Below are positions 16,951 to 24,746 of a stretch of DNA of 64,000 nt, one piece after another. Under the pieces are notes generated by a model that worked only from the letters and a program-made list of their open reading frames with translations, made no database searches and was not told the origin of the DNA. The position numbers were made by a program, and so were the translations under genes. Each line of letters opens with the position of its first letter. Within the stretch, counting starts at the first letter, position 1. The stretch comes from Ruegeria_C sp041537905 (lineage in GTDB: Bacteria > Pseudomonadota > Alphaproteobacteria > Rhodobacterales > Rhodobacteraceae), in assembly GCF_041537905.1 (NCBI RefSeq), contig NZ_JBGRUO010000003.1:124001-188000 (forward strand), given 5' to 3'.

Positions 16951-18729
16951 TCAGAATTCCTCGGCAGTCATGTCCATGACCGGTTCGGCACCGGCGCAGC
17001 TGCGGATCAGCAGTGATTTCGTCTTCGGCAACTGCCGCATCATGTAAAACCGCGCGGTCTTCAGCTTCGCCTTGTAGAAGGCGGGATTGCCCTGGCCAAC
17101 CGCCAGCGCCTGTGTCGCGGCGACGGCCTGGCGCGCCCACATGTAGCCCAAGCATACATGCCCAAAAAGGTGCATGTAGTCATAGGAACCGGACAGAACG
17201 GAATTGATATCGCCCATTCCGCATTTGGCAAAATAAGCAGCCCCGGATTGCAGGTCGTTCAGCGCATCCGCCAGCGGCGCGATGAACGCTTCTCCGACTT
17301 CGGGTGCGTTCTTGTGTTCGGCAATGAAGGCCCCGACGATCGAGAAGAATTCACGCATCGCCTGCCCGCCATTGGCGGGCATCTTGCGCGCGACCAGATC
17401 CAGCGCGTGAATGCCGTTGGCCCCTTCATAGATCTGCGCGATCCGGGCATCGCGGGCAAACTGGCTCATTCCCCATTCTTCGATATATCCGTGGCCGCCA
17501 AGAATCTGCTGCGCCTGGATCGTCATGTCGAAGCCGACATCAGATAAAAAACCCTTCATGACCGGGGTCAGGAGAGAGACCAACGCATCCGCCTCGGCAT
17601 CGTTGTTGCGATGCGCCCGGTCGATCAGTGTCGCAGCCCAATAGGCCAGAGCGCGGCCACCCTCGGCAAAGCTCTTTTGTTCCAGAAGGTTGCGACGCAC
17701 GTCGGGGTGCACAATCAGCGGGTCCGCCGGACCTTCGGGGTTCTTCGCACCGGTTACGTCGCGCCCCTGCAGCCGGTCCAACGCGTAGTCGCGCGCCGCC
17801 TGATAGGCAGCTTCGCCCAGTGATACACCTTGCAACGCCGTGCTGACCCGCGCTTCGTTCATCATGGTGAACATGGCGCGCATGCCTTTATGCGCATCCC
17901 CCAACAGGTAACCCGTTGCACCATCATAGTTCATCACACAGGTTGCATTGCCGTGCAGGCCCATCTTTTCTTCGATGCTGCCGACCGACACGCCATTGCG
18001 TTCACCGGGATTGCCGTTTTCATCGACCACATATTTGGGCACGATGAACAGCGAAATGCCCTTCACCCCTGTGGGGGCGTCGGGCAGGCGGGCCAGCACC
18101 AGATGTATGATGTTGTCGGACAGGTCATGCTCACCAGCAGAAATGAAGATCTTCTGGCCCGAGATTTTGTAAGTCCCGTCCGCCTGCGGTTCCGCCCTGG
18201 TACGCAACAGCCCGAGATCGGTACCGCAATGAGGCTCGGTCAGGTTCATCGTGCCGGTCCATTCGGCAGAGATCATCTTGGGCAGATAGGTCTGCTTTTG
18301 CTGCTCGGTCCCATGCGCCAGAATCGCCTGGGCCGCGCCATGCGTCAGCACCTGATAGATGATGAGCGACACGTTAGAGGCGCTGAGGAAATCGTTCACC
18401 GCAATCAGCATAAGAAACGGCAGATTCTGCCCACCGTATTCTTCGGGCATATCAAGACCGGTCCAGCCCCCGTCTCGCAAGGCATCAAAGCCTTCGCGAA
18501 AGCCCGGAGCGGTAAAAACCTGGCCATTTTCGAGCTTGCACCCGATCTGATCGCCATCCTGGTTTATTGGCGCAAAAACATCGGAGGCCAACTTGCCTGC
18601 TTCATTCAGAACCGCAGTCGTAAAATCGCTTTCAAGATCCTCGTAACCAGGAATGTCGGACTCCGTGACCCGAAAGATATCGTGAAGCAGGAACTCAGCG
18701 TCATCAACCGGTGCTGTGAAATGCGGCAT
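16951..18729 (-). CDS. Acyl-CoA dehydrogenase, large DmdC-like type
   Basis: A 592-residue FAD enzyme. The length, with an extra C-terminal domain (about 460-592), marks the DmdC / large acyl-CoA dehydrogenase class rather than the usual 380-residue one. Seen: the substrate/FAD region TGTMNLTEPHCGTDLG (158-173), GQKIFISAGEHD (191-202) and the catalytic glutamate E435 in IYEGANGI. It desaturates an acyl-CoA (3-methylmercaptopropionyl-CoA for DmdC proper) and passes electrons to ETF. The start has GGAGGAG upstream. The leader carries two inverted repeats (18748-18784). Confidence 0.9.
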   Translation of the reverse strand: MPHFTAPVDDAEFLLHDIFRVTESDIPGYEDLESDFTTAVLNEAGKLASDVFAPINQDGDQIGCKLENGQVFTAPGFREGFDALRDGGWTGLDMPEEYGGQNLPFLMLIAVNDFLSASNVSLIIYQVLTHGAAQAILAHGTEQQKQTYLPKMISAEWTGTMNLTEPHCGTDLGLLRTRAEPQADGTYKISGQKIFISAGEHDLSDNIIHLVLARLPDAPTGVKGISLFIVPKYVVDENGNPGERNGVSVGSIEEKMGLHGNATCVMNYDGATGYLLGDAHKGMRAMFTMMNEARVSTALQGVSLGEAAYQAARDYALDRLQGRDVTGAKNPEGPADPLIVHPDVRRNLLEQKSFAEGGRALAYWAATLIDRAHRNNDAEADALVSLLTPVMKGFLSDVGFDMTIQAQQILGGHGYIEEWGMSQFARDARIAQIYEGANGIHALDLVARKMPANGGQAMREFFSIVGAFIAEHKNAPEVGEAFIAPLADALNDLQSGAAYFAKCGMGDINSVLSGSYDYMHLFGHVCLGYMWARQAVAATQALAVGQGNPAFYKAKLKTARFYMMRQLPKTKSLLIRSCAGAEPVMDMTAEEF

Positions 18730-18747
18730 TATGATCTCCTCCGAACT

Positions 18748-18784
18748 TTAGGAAGTCCTAACATTTAAGTTGCAAGTAGCAACT
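18748..18784. promoter_or_regulatory. Two adjacent inverted repeats upstream of the acyl-CoA dehydrogenase gene
   Basis: TTAGGA-AG-TCCTAA (18748-18761) and AGTTGC-5-GCAACT (18768-18784, arms 18768-18773 and 18779-18784) lie 19 to 55 bases upstream of the start at 18729. Two short palindromes at this distance suggest operator sites overlapping the promoter. The IclR regulator encoded next door is the simplest candidate; the leader distance and symmetry are seen, the regulator is inferred. Confidence 0.45.
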
Positions 18785-18881
18785 CTTTGATTTGGCTACG
18801 TTGCGTAACAGAGGCTGTGCCAGCCCTCGGCGTGCAGAATAGGACTTCTTGTCAGTTTCTGGTTCCGTAGTCGGGAAATCG

Positions 18882-19559
18882 TCAAGCAAGGCCCTGGCTC
18901 AATGCCCGCGCAGAGGCCACGACAACGATACGTGCTTTGGCAAGAGCATCGCGGTTCAGTCTTTCGTGCGGCCCGGACACTGCAAGCGCGCCGTGAAACT
19001 GCCCGGTCGCGTCTATGATCGGTGCGGCGACGGCCGAAATATGGGGATTGCGTTCTCCCTGCGAAACGCAACTTCCGTCGGCGTCCAGGCGTGTTCTGGC
19101 CGTTTCATCGCCGAGATGAAAGGCCGCCAGAACATGCCCTGCCGCGCCCGATTGCATCGTCAGGCGCGCGCCTTCATCGAGATGATGGCGAACAGGATCG
19201 GGCGAATTCTCGCGGTAAAGGCATAGCCGTTCATCCTGATCGGGAACGTAGAACGAGGCGGTCTCGCCGGTCTCTCTGACCAATTGGCGCAGCACCGGGC
19301 GGACGGATTCGCCTAGTTCGAAGTTGCGGCGGTAAAGCGCGCCAAGCCGCCATAGGGCCGGTCCGAGACGGAAACGCCGGTTCGGATCGCGTTTCAGATA
19401 GCCATAATGTTCAAGCGACGCTGCGAGCCGGCTTACGTTGCTTTTGTAAAGGCCTGTTTCCACTGAAATTTCCGTCAGGGTCAGCGCCGGTCGATCTTTC
19501 GAGAATGCCTCAAGAATTGACAGCGCCTTCTCGACGGCTTCAACACGTGGCTGTTTCAT
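18882..19559 (-). CDS. IclR family transcriptional regulator (second in window)
   Basis: A 225-residue regulator with N-terminal winged helix (residues about 27-50, LTEISVETGLYKSNVSRLAASL) and an IclR effector domain. The ATG at 19559 is preferred over the TTG at 19580. It is divergent from the CoA-transferase/citryl-CoA-lyase pair by 94 bases and is followed by the acyl-CoA dehydrogenase, dienoyl reductase and esterase genes, so it could control both arms. It shares only fold-level likeness with the IclR protein at 8330. Confidence 0.92.
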   Translation of the reverse strand: MKQPRVEAVEKALSILEAFSKDRPALTLTEISVETGLYKSNVSRLAASLEHYGYLKRDPNRRFRLGPALWRLGALYRRNFELGESVRPVLRQLVRETGETASFYVPDQDERLCLYRENSPDPVRHHLDEGARLTMQSGAAGHVLAAFHLGDETARTRLDADGSCVSQGERNPHISAVAAPIIDATGQFHGALAVSGPHERLNRDALAKARIVVVASARALSQGLA

Positions 19560-19653
19560 CTGTTCTACTCTGCGCAACAAAACTCAGAAAAAGTTGCGAT
19601 GGATGTGCTCGGATGTCTACGTGAAAAGGCAGTGAATAGACCGATGGAACCAC

Positions 19654-20844
19654 ATGGGACCGCTCTCCAATATCCGAGTTCTCGATTTGACAAACGTGCT
19701 TGCGGGCCCGTTTGCCTGCCATCATCTGGCGCATCTTGGGGCTGAGGTGATCAAGGTCGAGGCCGCCGGGCGCGGCGATCTGGCCCGGCAATTGGGGGCT
19801 GATCCCGAACTGAACAAGAAGGGCATGGGCGTCTCGTTTCTGGCCCAGAACGCGGGCAAGAAATCCGTCACGGTCAATCTCAAGCACCCGGACGGCAAGG
19901 CGCTGTTTCTAAAGCTAGTGAAAACCGCCGATGTGGTGGTCGAGAATTTTCGCCCCGGTGTGATGAACCGTCTCGGGGTTGGTTATGAGGCCCTGAGAGA
20001 GGTCAATCCGCGCCTGATTTACTGTGCGATTTCGGGCTTTGGTCAAGAGGGGCCATGGGTCCATCGCCCGGCCTATGATCAGATTATTCAAGGCGCGTCC
20101 GGCGTCATGTCGATCACCGGGGATAGCGACACTGCGCCCCTGCGGGTGGGTTATCCGGTTGCCGATACGGTGGGTGGCATGACCGCCGCCTTCGCAATTA
20201 CCGCAGCGCTGAGCGGCAACCCGCGCGGGTCCTTCATCGACGTTTCGATGCTTGAATCGGTGCTCGCCACCATGGGCTGGGTGGTGTCAAACTACCTGAT
20301 TGCCGGGGTCGTACCTGCTGCGAATGGCAATGAAAATGTGACCTCTGCGCCTTCGGGCACCTTCGAGGCGGGTGATGGCCTGATCAACATCGCCGCAAAC
20401 AAGGACGAGCAATGGGTGTTGCTGACCGATCATCTGGGATTGGCCGAGCTCCGCGCGCGACCGGACTATGCCACCCGCGAAGATCGCAAAAAAAACCGGC
20501 TGGCGTTGAAGGCAGAGCTGGAAACCGTACTGAAAACCCGGCCCGCGCGGGATTGGGCAAAGGACCTGAACCGGATCGGCGTGCCGTCAGGTGCGGTTCT
20601 GACGGTGCCGGAGGTGCTGGAGATGCCGCAGATCGCAGATCGCGGTTTTCTGCACGGGTTCGAAAACGTGCCGGGTGTGGAGCGCGACATTCAGGTCGCT
20701 ACCACCGGCATCAAGATCGATGGCAGCGCGCCGGTGGTCGACACTCCACCGCCCCTTTTGGGTGAACACAATGCTCAGATTTGGGGTGAGCTGGGCGTAA
20801 GTGGCGAGGCTCTGGACGCACTGAAGAAGGATGGCGCGATATGA
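19654..20844 (+). CDS. Family III CoA-transferase (CaiB/BaiF type)
   Basis: A 396-residue CoA-transferase. The N-terminal block LDLTNVLAGPFACHHLAHLG (residues 10-29) and NFRPGV (98-103) are family hallmarks, and D142 in PAYDQIIQGASG is the expected catalytic aspartate that forms the anhydride intermediate. The stop overlaps the start of the citryl-CoA-lyase-like gene by four bases (ATGA). The pairing suggests transfer of CoA to a dicarboxylic or hydroxy-tricarboxylic acid that the lyase then splits. Donor and acceptor are not determinable from sequence. Confidence 0.9.
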   Translation: MGPLSNIRVLDLTNVLAGPFACHHLAHLGAEVIKVEAAGRGDLARQLGADPELNKKGMGVSFLAQNAGKKSVTVNLKHPDGKALFLKLVKTADVVVENFRPGVMNRLGVGYEALREVNPRLIYCAISGFGQEGPWVHRPAYDQIIQGASGVMSITGDSDTAPLRVGYPVADTVGGMTAAFAITAALSGNPRGSFIDVSMLESVLATMGWVVSNYLIAGVVPAANGNENVTSAPSGTFEAGDGLINIAANKDEQWVLLTDHLGLAELRARPDYATREDRKKNRLALKAELETVLKTRPARDWAKDLNRIGVPSGAVLTVPEVLEMPQIADRGFLHGFENVPGVERDIQVATTGIKIDGSAPVVDTPPPLLGEHNAQIWGELGVSGEALDALKKDGAI

Positions 20845-21665
20845 ACGGGACACAGAACGATGTCTCTGATTGGTGGAAAACGGACATTATCGATATGGTA
20901 CCGGGCGAGATCCGGCTTCGCGGACATCCGATTGAGGAACTGATCGGCAATGTGACCTTTCCACAGATGATCTGGCTCATGACCCGCGGCGATATCCCGT
21001 CGAAGGCGCAGGCGGAGCTTTTGGAATGCGCACTGGTCGCGGCGGTGGATCATGGGCCACAAGCACCATCGATCGCGGCCTCACGCATGGCGGTCACCTG
21101 TGGGTTGGGGCTGAACGGGGCGATGGCCTCGGCGATCAACATGCTGGATGACATCCACGGCGGCGCGGGCGAACAGGCGGTTGAGCTCTATAGCTGGATC
21201 GACAATGCGGTTCAGGCCGGTCAAACGCTTGAAACGGCGGTGCCCGAAATGATTGATCGCTGGCAGACGGAGTGCACAAAATTTGTACCGGGTTTCGGTC
21301 ACCGTTTTCACAAACCCGTGGACCCACGCGCGCCGCGTCTGCTGGGCCTGGTTGATGAGGCCGCGCTGGCAGGTACGGTCAGTGGCCGCTATGCCGAGAT
21401 TGGCCGCGCCATCCAGCACATGCTCAACACGCGCAAAGGCAAGCCGGTGCCAATGAATATCGATGGTGCCACAGCAGTGATTTATGCGGAACTGGGCTTT
21501 GCCGGGCCATTGGCGCGCGGGCTCTTTTGCCTCTCGCGTTCAGTCGGGATCATCGCTCATGCCTGGGAGCAGATGAACCAGGGCGGGCGCAACAAAGGAC
21601 CGACCCCGCCGTCTTACCGGTGGACCTATAGCGGCCCGAGTCCGATAGACCCGAAAGGTGATTGA
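20841..21665 (+). CDS. Citryl-CoA lyase-like, citrate synthase family protein
   Basis: A 274-residue protein containing a shortened citrate synthase fold. The three catalytic residues are kept: H106 (DDIHGGAG), H154 (GFGHRFH) and D208 (NIDGA). Citrate synthase itself is about 430 residues, so this belongs to the short citryl-CoA lyase type, which cleaves citryl-CoA to acetyl-CoA and oxaloacetate. It is translationally coupled to the CoA-transferase, which could make the CoA ester. A relative substrate such as a citramalyl- or methylcitryl-type CoA is possible. Confidence 0.85.
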   Translation: MNGTQNDVSDWWKTDIIDMVPGEIRLRGHPIEELIGNVTFPQMIWLMTRGDIPSKAQAELLECALVAAVDHGPQAPSIAASRMAVTCGLGLNGAMASAINMLDDIHGGAGEQAVELYSWIDNAVQAGQTLETAVPEMIDRWQTECTKFVPGFGHRFHKPVDPRAPRLLGLVDEAALAGTVSGRYAEIGRAIQHMLNTRKGKPVPMNIDGATAVIYAELGFAGPLARGLFCLSRSVGIIAHAWEQMNQGGRNKGPTPPSYRWTYSGPSPIDPKGD

Positions 21666-21799
21666 GGGCCATCAGGGCTTTGGGTCGCGATGGAGCGGGT
21701 GCCTTGTTCATTCGGCAAAACATCCCGGAACGCGAAGCAGAGCCTCGCAAATTCCGTGATGGCCGCCTATCTTGGCCTCGAATAGTCAGAGGCAGCGGT

Positions 21800-23215
21800 T
21801 TGGTTTTATCTTCAATTGCCGACACTTTGGTGCGCGGTGTGGAAAATGCCGGGGATGTGGTCTCCGAGGCGCTGTTTGAACCGGTGATCCGGCTGGGCGT
21901 GACCGGATTGGCACGGTCCGGCAAGACGGTGTTCATCACTTCACTGGTATCCAATCTGCTGGACCGGGCACGAATGACCGGCCTTGCGGCTGCACAGGAA
22001 GGGCGGATCGAGGCTGCCTATCTGCAGCCGCAGCCGGACGATACCGTGCCGCGCTTTGACTATGAGACCCACCTGGCGGCGCTGACCTCGGATGCGCCAC
22101 GCTGGCCAGACAGCACGCGCGCGGTATCGGAACTGCGCCTGTCGCTCAGGGTGCGGCCATCGGGCCTGCTCTCTGGGTTGTCGGGGCCGCGCACGGTTCA
22201 TGTCGATATTGTCGACTATCCCGGCGAGTGGCTGTTGGATCTGGCGCTGCTGGAAAAATCTTATGCCGAGTGGTCGCAGGAAGTTCTGACCCGTATCTCG
22301 TCGCGGGCATGCGCGGCGGGTTTCCTTGCGCATTTGCAGGATGTCGTGCCCGAGGCAGAGCATGCTGAGCCGGTCGCGCAGGCTCTGGCACGCAACTTTG
22401 CCGACTATCTTGTCGCGGCGCGCGATGAGGGCCATTACGACTGCACGCCCGGTCGCTTCCTGCTGCCCGGTGATCTTGAGGGCTCGCCGGTTCTGACCTT
22501 CGCACCGCTGCCGGTCGATGGGCCTGCGCCGCGCAAGTCGCTGCATCGCGAGATGGAGCGGCGGTTCGAGGCCTACAAATCACAGGTGGTAAAGCCGTTT
22601 TTCCGGGACCACTTCGCTCGTATCGACCGGCAGGTGGTGCTGGTCGATGCGCTGGGTGCGATCCATCGTGGCCCGCGCGCTGTCGAGGATCTGCGGCGTG
22701 GAATGGGGGATATCCTCGCGGCCTTTCGGCCCGGTCGCAACGCCTGGTTGTCGCGTCTGCTGCTGGGCAAACGGGTTGAAAAGATCCTGTTTGCGGCCAC
22801 CAAGGCGGATCACCTGCATCACAGCCAGCATCCCCGCCTGACCGCAATCATCGAGGCGATGACGCGCGAGGCGCGCGACCGTGCCCGCTTTGCCGGTAGT
22901 GAGACAGCGGCGCTGTCCTTGGCCTCGCTGCGGGCCACGACCGAAGAGATGCGCGCGCATGAGGGCCGTGAATTGCCCTGCGTGCGGGGCCGCTTGCTGG
23001 AAAGCGGCAAACAGGCGGCCTTCTATCCCGGTGATTTGCCCGAAGACCCATCGCATCTGCTGGGTCCGGCGCGAGACGGTGCCAGCGAATGGCTCTCGGG
23101 CGATTATGAGGTGATGAGCTTTGCCCCGGCGCGCCTGACGCTCAAGCCGGGCGAGGGGCCGCCCCATATCCGGCTGGACCGGGCCGCGCAATTCCTGATC
23201 GGTGACCGGCTATGA
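21800..23215 (+). CDS. YcjX family P-loop GTPase-like protein
   Basis: A 471-residue protein with Walker A GLARSGKT at about residues 36-43 and the DIVDYPGEWLLDL segment characteristic of the YcjX family. The TTG at 21800, seven bases after AGAGG, gives an N-terminus (LVLSSIADTLVRGVENAGD) like family members; the frame stays open back to 21662 and the true start is uncertain. YcjX is associated with envelope/heat stress responses, exact role unknown. It overlaps the acetyltransferase gene by four bases and is followed by its usual partner, a YcjF-like membrane protein. Confidence 0.85.
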   Translation: MVLSSIADTLVRGVENAGDVVSEALFEPVIRLGVTGLARSGKTVFITSLVSNLLDRARMTGLAAAQEGRIEAAYLQPQPDDTVPRFDYETHLAALTSDAPRWPDSTRAVSELRLSLRVRPSGLLSGLSGPRTVHVDIVDYPGEWLLDLALLEKSYAEWSQEVLTRISSRACAAGFLAHLQDVVPEAEHAEPVAQALARNFADYLVAARDEGHYDCTPGRFLLPGDLEGSPVLTFAPLPVDGPAPRKSLHREMERRFEAYKSQVVKPFFRDHFARIDRQVVLVDALGAIHRGPRAVEDLRRGMGDILAAFRPGRNAWLSRLLLGKRVEKILFAATKADHLHHSQHPRLTAIIEAMTREARDRARFAGSETAALSLASLRATTEEMRAHEGRELPCVRGRLLESGKQAAFYPGDLPEDPSHLLGPARDGASEWLSGDYEVMSFAPARLTLKPGEGPPHIRLDRAAQFLIGDRL

Positions 23216-23664
23216 GCGTGTTGCTGCGACCGGCGCAACCGACCGATGCCGGGCGGTGCGGGGACATTCTGCACGGTTTCACACGCGACAATGATTGGAT
23301 GCCCGACCTGCACAGCGCGGCGGAAACCATTGCCTTTTGCGGCACGATGATCGCGCGGCGCTGGGTGACCGTGGCCGAACTGGAGGGCAGGGTCGAAGGG
23401 TTTCTGGCTCGCGATGGCGCATTGATCCACTCGCTCTACCTGTCGCAACAGAGGCGCGGACAGGGCATCGGCGCGCGCTTGCTGGACACAGCCAAGGCGC
23501 AAAGCGACCGGCTGGAGCTGTTTGCGTTTCAGGCCAATCCCGGTGCGGCGCGCTTCTATCTGCGCGAAGGGTTCAGCGAAGCGGCCCGCAGCGATGGCCG
23601 TGACAATGACGAGAACCTGCCCGATATCAAGTTCATCTGGTCCAGAGAGGCAACAACGACATGA
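23212..23664 (+). CDS. GNAT family N-acetyltransferase
   Basis: A 150-residue single-domain acetyltransferase. The acetyl-CoA pyrophosphate loop RRGQGIG is at residues 81-87, followed by ARLLDTAK, and the C-terminal block NPGAARFYLREGF is typical. It sits between ycjX and the ycjF-like gene, overlapping both by four bases, an insertion into a pair that is usually adjacent. The target amine is unknown; its strict coupling suggests a job tied to the YcjX/YcjF stress pair or simple hitch-hiking. Confidence 0.88.
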   Translation: MSVLLRPAQPTDAGRCGDILHGFTRDNDWMPDLHSAAETIAFCGTMIARRWVTVAELEGRVEGFLARDGALIHSLYLSQQRRGQGIGARLLDTAKAQSDRLELFAFQANPGAARFYLREGFSEAARSDGRDNDENLPDIKFIWSREATTT

Positions 23665-24647
23665 CCAAAGGCCCGGTCCTGATCGATCTTGAAGACGAAG
23701 ACACCCCCGCGCCCAGCGTCACCGACGCGCCGCCCGTTCCCGACGCCGGGGCCGGGCGCGCCATGCAACTGGCCGCCCAGGTCGCCGCACGACGGCCGTC
23801 GCGTCTGGCGCGCTGGTTCTGGGGGCTGCTGCTGACGGTTGTCGGCGCGATGGTTTCCATCGCGGCCTGGGATTTCGTCAACAACCTGTTGGCGCGCATG
23901 CCTCTGCTGGGCTGGGCGGTCTCGGGCCTGCTCGCGGCGCTGGTTCTGGCCTGCGTGATCCTGGTGATCCGCGAATTGGCGGCGCTGGGCCGGTTGCGCC
24001 GTGTCGACGGGCTGCGGCAGGCCGCCGTGCAGGCTTTGGCCGAACATGACCTGAACCAGGCGCGCGCGGTCAGCGACCGGATCAACAAGCTCTATCAAGG
24101 GCGCGAGGATACCCGTTGGGGCCTGCAAAGCCTGGCCGAGCGCAAGGCGGACCAGTTCGATGCCGATGCCATGATGCAGCTGATGGAGGATGAGGTGCTG
24201 GCCCCGCTTGATGCCGCTGCCAGCCGCGAGGTCGAAAACGCCGCCCGTCAGGTTGCAACGGTCACGGCCCTGGTTCCGCTGGCGCTTGCCGATGTGCTGA
24301 CGGCGCTGACCGCCTCATTGCGAATGATCCGCCGTATTGCCGAGATCTATGGCGGGCGCGCCGGGCTATTGGGCAGCTGGCGCCTGACCCGTGCGGTCTT
24401 TACGCATCTGGTGGCCACCGGCGCAGTGGCCGTGGGCGATGACCTGCTGGAGCCGCTTCTGGGTGGCTCACTGCTCAGCAAACTCTCGCGCCGCTTCGGC
24501 GAAGGTCTGGTCAATGGCGCGCTCAGCGCCCGCGTCGGCGTCGCCGCAATGGAGGTCTGCCGACCGCTGCCCTTCTCCGACCGTCATAAACCCTCGGTCC
24601 GCGGTATTGTGAAGCGCGCGCTCAGCAGCGTCTTTTCCCGAAACTGA
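23661..24647 (+). CDS. TIGR01620 / YcjF-like membrane protein
   Basis: A 328-residue inner membrane protein. The N-terminal 45 residues are acidic/proline-rich, followed by an RRPSRLARWFWG segment, two membrane helices (about 54-75 and 84-105) and a long cytoplasmic helical region ending in a DUF697-like domain with a glycine-rich stretch. This matches the YcjF family that accompanies YcjX. Starts at an ATG overlapping the GNAT stop. Function of the pair is not known beyond stress induction in enterics. Confidence 0.85.
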   Translation: MTKGPVLIDLEDEDTPAPSVTDAPPVPDAGAGRAMQLAAQVAARRPSRLARWFWGLLLTVVGAMVSIAAWDFVNNLLARMPLLGWAVSGLLAALVLACVILVIRELAALGRLRRVDGLRQAAVQALAEHDLNQARAVSDRINKLYQGREDTRWGLQSLAERKADQFDADAMMQLMEDEVLAPLDAAASREVENAARQVATVTALVPLALADVLTALTASLRMIRRIAEIYGGRAGLLGSWRLTRAVFTHLVATGAVAVGDDLLEPLLGGSLLSKLSRRFGEGLVNGALSARVGVAAMEVCRPLPFSDRHKPSVRGIVKRALSSVFSRN

Positions 24648-24746
24648 TCTTTTGTGCTCCGATGTCGCGGTGGGCGTTATATGGGTTTCCGGCGGTTCGC
24701 CGGGCTGTAGGATGACAAGACGATCTGCCTGATCCGAGGTGACGCA

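Noticed and set aside
21662..21799. An N-terminal extension of YcjX starting at 21662
   Set aside because: The extra 46 residues are Arg-rich and unlike the family; the TTG at 21800 has a better ribosome site.
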